Below are positions 1-8,682 of a stretch of 64,000 bases of DNA, piece after piece. Origin of the DNA: Psychrobacter piscatorii (lineage in GTDB: Bacteria; Pseudomonadota; Gammaproteobacteria; Pseudomonadales; Moraxellaceae); assembly GCF_001444505.1 (NCBI RefSeq), contig NZ_LNDJ01000001.1, forward strand, positions 85,862 through 149,861, written 5' to 3'. The notes under the pieces are model-generated. The model saw only the letters and a list, made by a program, of their open reading frames with translations, had not been told where the DNA came from and ran no database searches. Every line of letters begins with the position of its first letter. The first letter of the stretch is position 1. Both the position numbers and the translations under genes were made by a program.

Positions 1-166
1 CAAGATCTGAGACCATATCTGTCGTCCAGCCCTCACGCTTGGTGCTGCGATACCATGCCAGACCGTAAGCGGCAGCAAACGCCAATAAATACATCAGCCC
101 ATACCAGTGGACTTCGACGGGCCCAAGTGCCAAGGCGACAGGATCGTACTGAGGATGAATCATCAT
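1..166 (-). CDS. lgt: Prolipoprotein diacylglyceryl transferase, 5' fragment
   Basis: Lgt transfers diacylglycerol from phosphatidylglycerol to the lipobox cysteine of prolipoproteins in the inner membrane, the first step of lipoprotein maturation. Only the first 55 codons lie in the window. They read [16 protein letters not shown], then [12 protein letters not shown], which is the typical Lgt N-terminus: the IHPxxDPVAxxxGP opening followed by the first membrane segment. Two adjacent ATG codons at 166 and 163 could both serve as start, and no strong Shine-Dalgarno decides between them. The gene runs off the left edge. Several lipoproteins in this window and lnt at 48535 belong to the same pathway. 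The identification is secure from the N-terminal motif alone. Confidence 0.9.
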   Translation of the reverse strand, partial: MMIHPQYDPVALALGPVEVHWYGLMYLLAFAAAYGLAWYRSTKREGWTTDMVSDL

Positions 167-269
167 AAGGGTGTCATAATATCGATAATAAAGTGCTGAC
201 TATAATAGCAAATTTCAAGCGCTGGTCATACACAATTGCTATCAAGGCAAGCACGCGGTATTGATGATT

Positions 270-292
270 TAGGGCATTGATTTGATGCCCTA
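270..292. repeat. 8-bp inverted repeat between urtE and lgt
   Basis: TAGGGCAT at 270-277 and ATGCCCTA at 285-292 form a perfect 8-bp stem with a 7-base loop. It lies downstream of urtE and upstream of lgt. No run of T follows on the minus strand, so it is not a clear intrinsic terminator, though it is the only hairpin in this 260-base spacer. Confidence 0.4.
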
Positions 293-426
293 GATATGGA
301 TGATAGAAGAGAGGCGAGCGGTTTAGAACGATCATAAAGAGTTTCTCATGATGCACAGCGTAAGATAGAGACACAATTATCAGTGGCAAAGAGCGAGCAT
401 GACTATCTAAGTATGAGAAAGAGTCA

Positions 427-1125
427 TCAAATGGCGACCAAATCTTGTACCTTGTTGTCGACCATCGTATCGCCTGCACCTTGAGAGATGACCTTGCCAC
501 GCGAGAGCACGGTGTAATTGTCAGCAAGCTCTTCGGCAAACTCATAAAACTGCTCAACCAGTACAATCGCCATGTCCCCTTTGTCAGCCAAGTCGCGAAG
601 CACACGGCCGATATCTTTGATAATAGACGGCTGAATACCTTCGGTTGGCTCATCCAAAATAAGGACAGACGGCTCGGAGGCGAGCGCACGAGCAATGGCA
701 AGCTGCTGCTGCTGACCGCCAGACAAATCACCACCGCGGCGATGTTTCATCTCATCAAGCACTGGGAAAATATCATATAAATGCTTGGGTACTTGCTTGG
801 CTTTAGCGCGTGAAAACTTTGCCATACCAATTAAGATATTTTCTTCTACCGTTAGTGTCGAAAAGATATCGCGTCCTTGCGGCACATAAGCCAAACCTGC
901 TCGCACGCGCTGCTCGGGGGAGAGTTTGCTGATGTCTTGGTCATTGAGCAAAATTTGTCCTGATTTGATCGGTAATATCCCCATCAGGCATTTGAGTAAC
1001 GTGGTTTTGCCCACGCCATTACGTCCAAGTACTACACTGCACGCGCCTACAGGCGCTGTAAACGAGACATCTCGTAAAATATGACTGCCGCCGTAATATT
1101 GATTGATACCATTGACTTGTAACAT
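427..1125 (-). CDS. urtE: Urea ABC transporter ATP-binding subunit UrtE
   Basis: This is one of the two ATPases that power the high-affinity urea importer UrtABCDE at the cytoplasmic face of the inner membrane. The 232-residue protein has Walker A GRNGVGKT (34-41), signature LSGGQ (134-138) and Walker B LILDEP (155-160). It resembles the LivF-type ATPases of branched-chain amino acid importers. UrtE rather than LivF is supported by the full urtABCDE order on the minus strand. It starts 101 nt after urtD ends, with AGGAG-like purines ahead of the ATG. It is the last gene of the transporter cluster; the urease genes that often follow are not in the window. Confidence 0.95.
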   Translation of the reverse strand: MLQVNGINQYYGGSHILRDVSFTAPVGACSVVLGRNGVGKTTLLKCLMGILPIKSGQILLNDQDISKLSPEQRVRAGLAYVPQGRDIFSTLTVEENILIGMAKFSRAKAKQVPKHLYDIFPVLDEMKHRRGGDLSGGQQQQLAIARALASEPSVLILDEPTEGIQPSIIKDIGRVLRDLADKGDMAIVLVEQFYEFAEELADNYTVLSRGKVISQGAGDTMVDNKVQDLVAI

Positions 1126-1226
1126 GACGGTCTCCTAATCTTTCAATGATTTTTAATATTTGCATAGCTTGGCATTTGCATAGTTTCGCGGTTTATGGGC
1201 TAATGATGTATTGAATCATTGTCCAA

Positions 1227-2072
1227 CTATCGACCCAGATAGGACTCAATCACCGCTTCATTGGCTTGCACTTCCGCCAAGGTACCTTCGGCCAATATCG
1301 CCCCTTGTGCCAATACCGTGACTTTTTCACTAATCGCATCAATAAAAGTCATATCATGCTCGACCACCACTAAGGTACGGTTCTGTTTGAGGCGCAGGCA
1401 CAGCTCGGCAGTATGCTCAGTTTCGGCATCGGTCATACCTGCCACAGGCTCATCGAGCAAAATGAGCTTGGGGCTTTGCATCAACAGCATACCAATCTCT
1501 AGCCATTGCTTTTGACCATGAGAGAGTAAGCCTGCTGGCTTATTGATTTTGTCCGTCAAGCGGATTTGCTCAAGGGTCGAGTTGAGGGTATCGCGCGTAT
1601 CGGCATCGAGTTTGTTGAACAAGCTTTTGACCACGCGCTTGTCTTTTGGCGCAGCAAGTAGCAAATTATCCATTACCGTAAAATTTTCGAACACGGTGGG
1701 TTTTTGAAACTTACGCCCGATACCCGCTTCAGCGATTTCTTCGGTAGATAGGCTGGCAAGATTATGCGTTTGACCAAAAAACACACTGCCTTCGGTAGGG
1801 CGGGTTTTACCAGTGATGACATCCATCAGCGTGGTTTTACCCGCACCATTGGGGCCGATGATACAGCGCAGCTCGCCTTCCTCAATATAGAGCGACAGAT
1901 TGTTGAGTGCGCGAAACGAGTCAAACCAAACGCTCACCTCTTCTAGATATAGCGCAATGCCATGGCTAAAATCGACGCCTGCTGGCTTTGGGTGGCTGCG
2001 ACCCGTACCACCATGAGTACGCCCATACTCATGGATTGACTGCTCAGATGGTGTTGATTTATCAGTTAGCAT
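1227..2072 (-). CDS. urtD: Urea ABC transporter ATP-binding subunit UrtD
   Basis: This is the second ATPase of the urea importer, LivG-like. I chose the ATG at 2072 because it overlaps the urtC stop codon by one base (TAATG) and is preceded by a good GGAG. An in-frame extension upstream would run far into urtC. The resulting 281-residue protein has Walker A GPNGAGKT (73-80), signature LSHGQ (183-187, with H replacing the usual first G of LSGGQ, as is common in UrtD/LivG) and Walker B LILLDEP (203-209). The first ~40 residues are a polar extension rich in His and Gly before the ABC domain. The overlap with urtC suggests translational coupling. Confidence 0.95.
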   Translation of the reverse strand: MLTDKSTPSEQSIHEYGRTHGGTGRSHPKPAGVDFSHGIALYLEEVSVWFDSFRALNNLSLYIEEGELRCIIGPNGAGKTTLMDVITGKTRPTEGSVFFGQTHNLASLSTEEIAEAGIGRKFQKPTVFENFTVMDNLLLAAPKDKRVVKSLFNKLDADTRDTLNSTLEQIRLTDKINKPAGLLSHGQKQWLEIGMLLMQSPKLILLDEPVAGMTDAETEHTAELCLRLKQNRTLVVVEHDMTFIDAISEKVTVLAQGAILAEGTLAEVQANEAVIESYLGR

Positions 2073-3142
2073 TACTGTTTCTCCTTTTTGAAGCGATCGA
2101 ACAAGCCCATGATGCCATTGGGCAAAAATAAGGTGACTACAACGAACAGCCCGCCCAATATCAATAGCCAAAACTCAGGATAGGCAACCGTAAAATAGGT
2201 TTTTACTGCATTCACCACACCTGTTCCCAAAATCGCACCCACCAAGCTGCCTCGACCACCAGTGGCTACCCAAACGGCCATCTCAATTGAGTTCACAGGG
2301 TTCATCTCACTTGGATTGATAATACCGACTTGCGGCACATAGAGCGCACCTGCGATACCGGCAATGACGGCGGACAATACCCAAGCGGAGAGCTTGTACC
2401 ATAGCGTGCGATAGCCTAAATACTGCAAGCGGTTTTCGCTATCGCGAATCGCACCCAATACGCGTCCATAAGGCTGGTTCATTAAATAACGCAGACCTAT
2501 GTAAGAGAGGAGTAATGCCAAGGCGGTAACAAAACACAGCATAGAACGGGTTGAGGCAGCAGTAATGTCATAACCTAAGAGGGTAGTAAAGCCCGTGAAG
2601 CCGTTATTGCCACCAAAGCCGGTCTCGTTACGGAAGAATAGCAGGGCGGCGGCATAGACCATGGCCTGAGTGATGATAGAAAAATAAACACCTTTGATTT
2701 TTGAGCGGAAAGCAAAAAAACCAAAGATAAAGGCAATCACACCTGGCACCAAAACCACCAATGCCATCGCCCACCAAAAATGCTGCGTGCCAGCCCAATA
2801 CCATGGCATCTCAGTCCAGCTCAAAAAACGCATAAAATCAGGCAAGCCATCGCCAGCAGTCTCACGCGTTAAGTACATGCCAAACGCATAACCACCCAGC
2901 GCAAAATATAAACCATGCCCCAAGCTCAAAATACCAGCGTAGCCCCAGACCAGATCTAGTGCCAAGGCCACCATTGCCAATGCCATGATTTTGCCAATCA
3001 GGGTGATCCAGTAGGCGGATAGGTGAAAGGGTGACGTCTCTGGCATTAAGTGTAGCCAAGGGAGTATCAATAGCACGGCAAAGCACAAACCGATTAAAAT
3101 GGCGCTACGCCTTGTATCAGACAGTAATTTGGTCAGTATCAT
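2072..3142 (-). CDS. urtC: Urea ABC transporter permease UrtC
   Basis: This is a LivM-like permease subunit that forms the urea channel with UrtB. The start at 3142 (MILTKLL) is preferred over an upstream in-frame codon at 3181 because AAGGAG sits at a normal distance before it; this gives 356 residues. The protein is hydrophobic throughout, with about ten membrane segments. It carries the permease signature region around LVWGYAGILSLGHGLYFALG and a conserved GGRGSLVGAILG loop near the C-terminus. It begins 10 nt after urtB ends and overlaps urtD by one base, so urtB, urtC and urtD are tightly coupled. Confidence 0.95.
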   Translation of the reverse strand: MILTKLLSDTRRSAILIGLCFAVLLILPWLHLMPETSPFHLSAYWITLIGKIMALAMVALALDLVWGYAGILSLGHGLYFALGGYAFGMYLTRETAGDGLPDFMRFLSWTEMPWYWAGTQHFWWAMALVVLVPGVIAFIFGFFAFRSKIKGVYFSIITQAMVYAAALLFFRNETGFGGNNGFTGFTTLLGYDITAASTRSMLCFVTALALLLSYIGLRYLMNQPYGRVLGAIRDSENRLQYLGYRTLWYKLSAWVLSAVIAGIAGALYVPQVGIINPSEMNPVNSIEMAVWVATGGRGSLVGAILGTGVVNAVKTYFTVAYPEFWLLILGGLFVVVTLFLPNGIMGLFDRFKKEKQ

Positions 3143-3152
3143 AGGATTCTCC

Positions 3153-4967
3153 TTATTCGACAAAGCGGCCTTTGAGGGCAAATAAACCTTGTGGCCGCTT
3201 CTGAATGAACAGAATCACAAGAACCAACAACACAATCTTGGCTAATACCGCGCCAATGCCAATCTCAAGCACCGTGCCACTGACACCCAATCCTAATGCG
3301 GCCAATACTGCGCCCCATACTTGTCCGACACCGCCAACGACGACGACCAAAAACGTATCAATAATATACGTCTGACCCAGATCAGGACCCACGTTGCCCA
3401 CTTGAGCCAACGCGCAACCAGCCATGCCAGCCAGTCCAGAGCCCAAACCAAATGCCATCATATCGATGCGCGCAGAAGGGATACCGACGGCACGTGCCAT
3501 TTGACGGTTTTGAGTGACGGCGCGTATAAATAATCCGAAGCGAGTCTTATTGAGTAAATAAACCAAGAGTGCTACGACAATGACGGTAAACACGATGATG
3601 GCAATACGGTTATAAGGCAGTACCAAACTTGATGACACTTGATAGGCACCGCTGAGCCACGCCACATTGCTGACTTCAACGTTTTGCGCGCCAAAAATCA
3701 TCCGCACCAATTGCATTAAGATTAGACTGACGCCAAATGTCGCCAATAGCGTCTCCAGCTCACGACCGTATAACGGACGAATGACAATGCGCTCAATAAT
3801 CATACCGATAACAGCACTGACCAAAAATGCAGCGGGAACCGCCGCAAGCAAATACCAGCCAACCATATCTGGCAGATAAGCTTTAAATAAATTTTGCACC
3901 ATATAAGTGGTATACGCGCCAATCATAATCAGCTCACCATGCGCCATATTAATCACGCCAAGCAAGCCAAAAGTAATCGCAAGGCCAAGTGCTGCGAGCA
4001 ATAAAATGCTGGCGGTACTCATGCCAGTGAAAATATGACCTGTCCATGTGCTTATCTCAATACGGCGTGCCACGCTGTCTCTGGCATCACTGAGCGCCGC
4101 CTCAAGCGTTGGATCCAAGTTGTCAGATGTAAGGGCAGATTCAAGATCAACCAATACCTGCGGATTATCGCTATCAGCGAGTAGGTTCACAGCTTCAATC
4201 TGAGTGGGTAAATCGCCATTTTTGAAATCAATACGAGCCTGTAATGCCGTTAGTGCTTTTTGAACGTTGGCATTGTCCTCATTTGCGGCAGCCGCTGTGA
4301 TAATGGCTGGATCGACTTGGTCAATGTTATCTGCCAAAATCTCCACAGCCTGCAAGCGCTGTGCTGGCTTGTCAGATTCGAGCTTTACCTTGGCTTGTCC
4401 AAAGATAAGCGCCGAGCGTAAGGTATTGGTCAAGGTGACTTGGGACAAATCGCTTGGCCAATCGGACGTTTCGGTTTTGTCGGGATATGTGAAGAGTTGA
4501 TCCTCTGCATTGAGCAAATACGTTTGCCCACGGTTGCCTTGATACAGCTCATCATTGGCAATCAACTCGACCAGATTGTCCAAACTCTCAACCGATCCTG
4601 GCCAAGCACTTAGCATGGCTTGGCGCTGACTAAAATCGCCCGCCACAAATTGTTGAATAGCATCGCCTGATACTGCCGTCGTAGGCTGTGTCGGGGTAGT
4701 CAATGACTGCTCATTATTAGTGCGCAGCGTGTCACTACCATCGGTCATCGATTCTGAGGTCACAGTGGCGATATTTGCCGATTGAGCATCGTCATCTGCA
4801 TGAACGATGGTGGTGAAGGCCGCTAACAGTAAAGCGATTAATACCAGCAGCCGTCGCGGCACAACCATTGAGATACTAGACGCGTATGTCTTTGCTAATG
4901 CTTGCTGATCATCATTGTTTTTGGATAATATCTGCCCCAACAATGGGCGTAAAGTATTGTGCTGCAT
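3153..4967 (-). CDS. urtB: Urea ABC transporter permease UrtB, with N-terminal exported domain
   Basis: This is a LivH-like permease subunit of 604 residues. The membrane permease occupies about the last 300 residues, with LGVINMAHGELIMIGAYTTY and the GGVGQVWGAVLAALGLG loop. The first ~300 residues start with a signal-like hydrophobic stretch (roughly 38-57, LLVLIALLLAAFTTIVHA). A soluble, HEAT-like helical region follows, rich in Ala, Asp and Asn. UrtB proteins commonly carry such a periplasmic extension, so this is not a fusion error. The ATG at 4967 has GGGAG at a good distance; a second in-frame ATG 33 codons later would still keep the signal segment. Confidence 0.93.
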   Translation of the reverse strand: MQHNTLRPLLGQILSKNNDDQQALAKTYASSISMVVPRRLLVLIALLLAAFTTIVHADDDAQSANIATVTSESMTDGSDTLRTNNEQSLTTPTQPTTAVSGDAIQQFVAGDFSQRQAMLSAWPGSVESLDNLVELIANDELYQGNRGQTYLLNAEDQLFTYPDKTETSDWPSDLSQVTLTNTLRSALIFGQAKVKLESDKPAQRLQAVEILADNIDQVDPAIITAAAANEDNANVQKALTALQARIDFKNGDLPTQIEAVNLLADSDNPQVLVDLESALTSDNLDPTLEAALSDARDSVARRIEISTWTGHIFTGMSTASILLLAALGLAITFGLLGVINMAHGELIMIGAYTTYMVQNLFKAYLPDMVGWYLLAAVPAAFLVSAVIGMIIERIVIRPLYGRELETLLATFGVSLILMQLVRMIFGAQNVEVSNVAWLSGAYQVSSSLVLPYNRIAIIVFTVIVVALLVYLLNKTRFGLFIRAVTQNRQMARAVGIPSARIDMMAFGLGSGLAGMAGCALAQVGNVGPDLGQTYIIDTFLVVVVGGVGQVWGAVLAALGLGVSGTVLEIGIGAVLAKIVLLVLVILFIQKRPQGLFALKGRFVE

Positions 4968-5076
4968 GTGCGGCTCCCTGTTTTTACAGACAACAAATCC
5001 TTGTCCTCTATTACTTAACGCAGTAAGTCATAGAAGCCGTGATAAGGTTTGGAGGTACTTAAAATTTTGAGAATAA

Positions 5077-5175
5077 GTGCTGAACTTCAAGATAGCGAGT
5101 AGGCGGTGGCTCGTTCATTGATATAGTCTATTGGTCGACTATTCATACTTGCTACCACCATGCGCTTTTCAGCAC
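5077..5175. repeat. Nested inverted repeats between urtA and urtB
   Basis: In the 228-base gap between urtA and urtB, three pairs of arms nest inside each other. The outer pair is GTGCTGAA (5077-5084) with TTCAGCAC (5168-5175). The middle pair is GGTGG (5105-5109) with CCACC (5155-5159). The inner pair is ATAGTC (5123-5128) with GACTAT (5137-5142). There is no T-run, so it is not an ordinary terminator. In the minus-strand transcript it could fold into one long interrupted hairpin protecting or processing the urtA message; that role is inference. Confidence 0.45.
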
Positions 5176-5195
5176 CTATTTATTGAGGGAGCCAT

Positions 5196-6548
5196 TTATT
5201 TCGGGATATACTCGCTCCATGGCTGCGCTCGGATGACCTTTGGCGTTTTAAAAATCGTATCAAACTGACCATCGGCGCGAATTTGACCAATCATGACAGG
5301 CTTCCATAAGTGATGGTTTTCTTCATCCATCTTGAGGGTGTAGCCAGAGGGCGCATCGAATGTCTGTCCAGCCATGCTAATACGTACTTTATCAACATCG
5401 GTGGTGCCAGCATCTTCCACTGCCTGTTTCCACATATTGATACCCACATAAGTGGCTTCCATAGGATCGTTGGTCACAACCTTATCGGCATTCGGTAGGT
5501 TTTTGTCCAAGGCGTACTGCTTATAGCGTTTGGTAAAATCGTTATTGACGGGATTTTTGATCGACATAAAGTAATTCCATGCCGCCAAGTGTCCTTGTAG
5601 CAAGCTGGTATCGATACCGCGCAGCTCCTCTTCGCCAACTGAGAATGCCATGACGGGAATATCCGAGGCTTTGATGCCTTGGTTGGCAAGCTCACGATAG
5701 AATGGCACGTTTGAGTCGCCATTGATGGTAGAGATCACCGCCGTCTTTTTGCCCGTTGAGAATTTCTTAATATTCGAGACGATGGTTTGATAGTTGCTAA
5801 AACCAAATGGCGTGTACTCTTCCATGATGTCTTCATCAGCCACGCCTTTTGATTTCAAAAATGCCTTTAGAATCTGGTTGGTAGTTCGTGGATAGACGTA
5901 ATCGGTACCCAATAATACAAAGCGCTCTGCACCGCCGCCTTCTTCACTCATCAAATACTCAACTGCTGGAATGGCCTGCTGGTTGGGCGCCGCGCCAGTA
6001 TAAAAGATGTTTTCTGATTGCTCTTGTCCTTCATACTGCACGGGATAAAACATCAAGCCGTTCAGCTCTTCAACCACGGGCAAGACAGACTTGCGCGAGA
6101 CCGAGGTCCAACCACCAAAAATCACATCGACTTTGTCTTGAGTAAGCAGCTGACGCGCTTTTTCGGCAAACAAGGGCCAGTCAGAGGCAGGGTCAACAAC
6201 GACAGGCTCTAGCTGCTTACCGAGCACACCGCCATTGGCATTGATTTCGTCAATGGTCATCAGTGCGGTATCTTTTAGGGAAGTTTCAGAAATGGCCATG
6301 GTGCCAGATAGCGAGTGCAAGATGCCTACTTTGATCGTGTCGCCATCAGCGGCAGGAGTGGTTGTTGTTTCTGTCGTGGTTTCGGTTGTTGTCTCTGTCG
6401 ATGTCGCAGTTTCGGCAGGCTTTTGACAGCCAGCTAGACTCAGGCTACCAACGACGGCAATCGCTAATAATGAAAAACGTGATTTGATTTTGCCATGTAG
6501 GTGAGCATTAACAAACTGAGGATTGGCTAAAGTGGGTAACGAAAACAT
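5196..6548 (-). CDS. urtA: Urea ABC transporter substrate-binding lipoprotein UrtA
   Basis: This is the periplasmic urea-binding component of the importer. I prefer the ATG at 6548 (MFSLPTLANP). An earlier in-frame ATG at 6554 directly abuts the AGGAG, whereas the second ATG lies 6 nt behind it. The N-terminus has a basic stretch, a hydrophobic segment and a lipobox ending LSLAGC, with the modified cysteine at about residue 41. A Thr/Glu linker (TETTTETTTETTTTPAA) follows, then the periplasmic binding domain starting DTIKVGILHSLSGTMA. The family opening IKVGILHSLSGTMAIS is diagnostic for UrtA. Secreted binding proteins are usually made in excess over the permease, which fits the structured gap before urtB. 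Confidence 0.95.
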   Translation of the reverse strand: MFSLPTLANPQFVNAHLHGKIKSRFSLLAIAVVGSLSLAGCQKPAETATSTETTTETTTETTTTPAADGDTIKVGILHSLSGTMAISETSLKDTALMTIDEINANGGVLGKQLEPVVVDPASDWPLFAEKARQLLTQDKVDVIFGGWTSVSRKSVLPVVEELNGLMFYPVQYEGQEQSENIFYTGAAPNQQAIPAVEYLMSEEGGGAERFVLLGTDYVYPRTTNQILKAFLKSKGVADEDIMEEYTPFGFSNYQTIVSNIKKFSTGKKTAVISTINGDSNVPFYRELANQGIKASDIPVMAFSVGEEELRGIDTSLLQGHLAAWNYFMSIKNPVNNDFTKRYKQYALDKNLPNADKVVTNDPMEATYVGINMWKQAVEDAGTTDVDKVRISMAGQTFDAPSGYTLKMDEENHHLWKPVMIGQIRADGQFDTIFKTPKVIRAQPWSEYIPK

Positions 6549-6606
6549 GGACATCTCCTAAATAGACACAAAAGATAAAGTATGGCTCCTGAACAGTTAT
6601 TAAGCG

Positions 6607-6623
6607 TTCAAGTTCCGTGCCAA
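6607..6623 (-). promoter_or_regulatory. Candidate sigma-54 promoter of urtA
   Basis: Read on the minus strand the site is TTGGCACGGAACTTGAA. It matches the -24/-12 consensus TGGCACG-N4-TTGCA closely: the -24 half is perfect, and the -12 half has TTGAA instead of TTGCA. A start of transcription about 12 nt downstream would leave a leader of roughly 48 nt before the urtA ATG at 6548. Sigma-54 with NtrC is the established control of urea uptake in many proteobacteria, which supports the reading. Confidence 0.6.
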
Positions 6624-6693
6624 GTCAAAAATGCCAATAATCGTATAATATTTGAGCAATAATTAAATATTTTCTATGATTTTCGTTAATTTA

Positions 6694-6750
6694 GTGCACG
6701 ATTGTTAATAGAGCGCACCATAACGGGGAAGGAGATAAAAAATTGGTGCA
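6694..6750. promoter_or_regulatory. Possible NtrC enhancer half-sites
   Basis: Three elements resembling halves of the NtrC site TGCACYA-N3-TGGTGCA occur 70-145 bases upstream of the sigma-54 promoter: GTGCAC at 6694-6699, CGCACCA at 6714-6720 and TGGTGCA at 6744-6750. That is the usual enhancer distance. The spacing between halves is not canonical, so this is only suggestive. Confidence 0.3.
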
Positions 6751-6936
6751 ATTGACAGACTGGTAGCAAAAAAAGAGCCGTTATTATCAAAATAGCACAA
6801 CGAACAAAAGCATTTATTGCCAAAGACTGGCAAAACGGCTACGGTAATGCCTATAGAATAGACATTATTTCACATACGTATCTCATGAACAGATTACGCT
6901 GACGCCATGATTAATCACACCCCCAAGGAAAGATAT

Positions 6937-8592
6937 ATGAACGCATACCGAACACAGTGGTCTGGCCTAACGGCTCATGCTCGCACCTCATCACGGCGCT
7001 CGCAACGATCGCGCCTTATGGTTTTGCCACTTGTGCTTGGTGGCAGTACGGTATTAGGCTTACCCGTCGCCCAAGCGGCAACGAGTAGTATCGAGCAAGT
7101 GACTGTCTATCAAGGGCTGGCGAGTGTGACACGCTCATTGCCCATTACTGGTAGCGGTGAGCAAACCGTGGTATTTTCGTGCCTATCACCTTATATGGAT
7201 AAAGACAGTCTCAGCGTGCAGGCAATAGGTGGTGTCAATATTGGTGAAATCAGCATTGAAGAGTTAACAGGAGAGCAAGCAATCCAGTGCCAATATCAAG
7301 GCGATGCCGAGGTACAAACACAGCAAAATACTTTAGCTAGTATTAATGCGGAATTAGAAGCGGCGCGCTTAGCAAAAGCCTATTTGCAAAATTTGACTAA
7401 GGCCACGCAAGTCAACACGGCGAGTACGATTGCTAGTAACGCACGCGATATAGAGGCGCAGGCGTCCCGTATTAACCAAAGTATTATTGAGATGGAGCGG
7501 CGACAAGCAAGCGCCCAAGATACACTGAATCAGATGATGGCAAGCAGTGTCACGTCAACGGCGAGTAATGTGACCCAAGTGAGTGTACGCACTGCCAGTC
7601 GCGCGCCAAGTAGCATTAAATTGCATTATCAAGTACAAGGCGCAGGCTGGGAGCCTACGTATCAGGCGCGTCTCAACACCAATAGCGAGCACCTAAATAT
7701 CACCGCTTCTGCGATTATCGCCCAACAAACGGGCGAGAATTGGACCAACGTTCCTGTCACTCTCAGTACAGCCAACCCCAACCAGCGCGCGACAGGACGA
7801 CTACCTCATGTGCCGCGCCTATCACTTTATGAAGAAAACCAAAATGTTGAGTATGCAATACCTATGTCGGATAACACGCCTGTCGTAGTATCTGCCAGAG
7901 AAGGTTATAGCGACGATTCTAGAGCACCAAATATGGCACCACTGCCGAACTTTACGGTCAGTAGCCAAAATAAAAACGGTATTATTGAATATCGCTTGCC
8001 GCAGCGAGTGAGTATACCCAGTGGTGGCAGGCGAGTACGTACTGTCATTGGCGAGCAGTCTGGCAGCAGTAAGCTGTGGGTTCGTAGTACCCCGAGCGTT
8101 GAGACGGCCGCCTATTGGTACGCATCAGCGCCGTTCCTGACGCCAGAGTGGGTAGATGGCTCACTACAGCTGTACCGTGATGACAACTATGTTGGACAAT
8201 CGCGCTATAACTATCAAATGCTAAAAGAGCAGGGGATTGGTTTTGGTCGTGATCCAAGCATGATGGTCAAAGCGCTAATCAATGAAGACAAGCAAGGGGA
8301 AAAAGGCGTGCTCAACCGCACCCAAACTCTAACAACGACCCAAGCCTATGAATTTACCAATCAGCATAACCGCCCTGTGCGCCTGCAAGTGTTGGGGAGC
8401 GAGCCTATCAGCCGTGATGACAGTCTTAAAGTCGACGTTACCCACACGCCGCCTGTCACCGAGCGTAATTGGAATGACAATCAAGGCATGGTAGCGTGGG
8501 AGTTTAACGTGCCGAGTAAACAGTCACAGGCGATACGCTCAACCTCGCAAATCAGTTACCCTGCCAATAAGATATTGAGTGGTGATCGATAA
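6937..8592 (+). CDS. Exported DUF4139 (mucoidy inhibitor MuiA-like) protein
   Basis: A protein of 551 residues that I assign to the DUF4139/MuiA-like family, whose biochemical role is not established. The ATG at 6937 is chosen because AAGGA lies 7 nt upstream; an earlier in-frame ATG at 6907 lacks such a site. The N-terminus has an Arg-rich segment and a hydrophobic stretch ending VAQA-A (about 44-48), a likely signal peptide with Sec-type cleavage. The mature part starts with a DUF4140-like beta region (SIEQVTVYQGLASVTRSLP). A predicted coiled coil follows (about 125-180), then the C-terminal DUF4139 beta-rich domain, with WEPTYQARL and a final NVPSKQSQAIRSTSQISYP. It is monocistronic and divergent from urtA. 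Confidence 0.8.
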   Translation: MNAYRTQWSGLTAHARTSSRRSQRSRLMVLPLVLGGSTVLGLPVAQAATSSIEQVTVYQGLASVTRSLPITGSGEQTVVFSCLSPYMDKDSLSVQAIGGVNIGEISIEELTGEQAIQCQYQGDAEVQTQQNTLASINAELEAARLAKAYLQNLTKATQVNTASTIASNARDIEAQASRINQSIIEMERRQASAQDTLNQMMASSVTSTASNVTQVSVRTASRAPSSIKLHYQVQGAGWEPTYQARLNTNSEHLNITASAIIAQQTGENWTNVPVTLSTANPNQRATGRLPHVPRLSLYEENQNVEYAIPMSDNTPVVVSAREGYSDDSRAPNMAPLPNFTVSSQNKNGIIEYRLPQRVSIPSGGRRVRTVIGEQSGSSKLWVRSTPSVETAAYWYASAPFLTPEWVDGSLQLYRDDNYVGQSRYNYQMLKEQGIGFGRDPSMMVKALINEDKQGEKGVLNRTQTLTTTQAYEFTNQHNRPVRLQVLGSEPISRDDSLKVDVTHTPPVTERNWNDNQGMVAWEFNVPSKQSQAIRSTSQISYPANKILSGDR

Positions 8593-8682
8593 ATGATACT
8601 TGCTCAGCAAATCAGTTTTAAGCCATGATGTTTATTTTTACCAAAAATCTCGCGCCCCATAAACGTTTATCAAAGGAATATT

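Larger units (their letters stand above)
6549..6936. other. Divergent intergenic region, urtA / DUF4139 gene
   Basis: This 388-base spacer separates urtA (minus) from the DUF4139 gene (plus). It holds the sigma-54 promoter candidate and the NtrC-like half-sites described separately. I recognised no clear sigma-70 promoter for the rightward gene. Confidence 0.6.

Noticed and set aside
174..734. A 186-codon open frame on the minus strand over the lgt-urtE spacer
   Set aside because: It overlaps the end of urtE in another frame and has no family motif or binding site.
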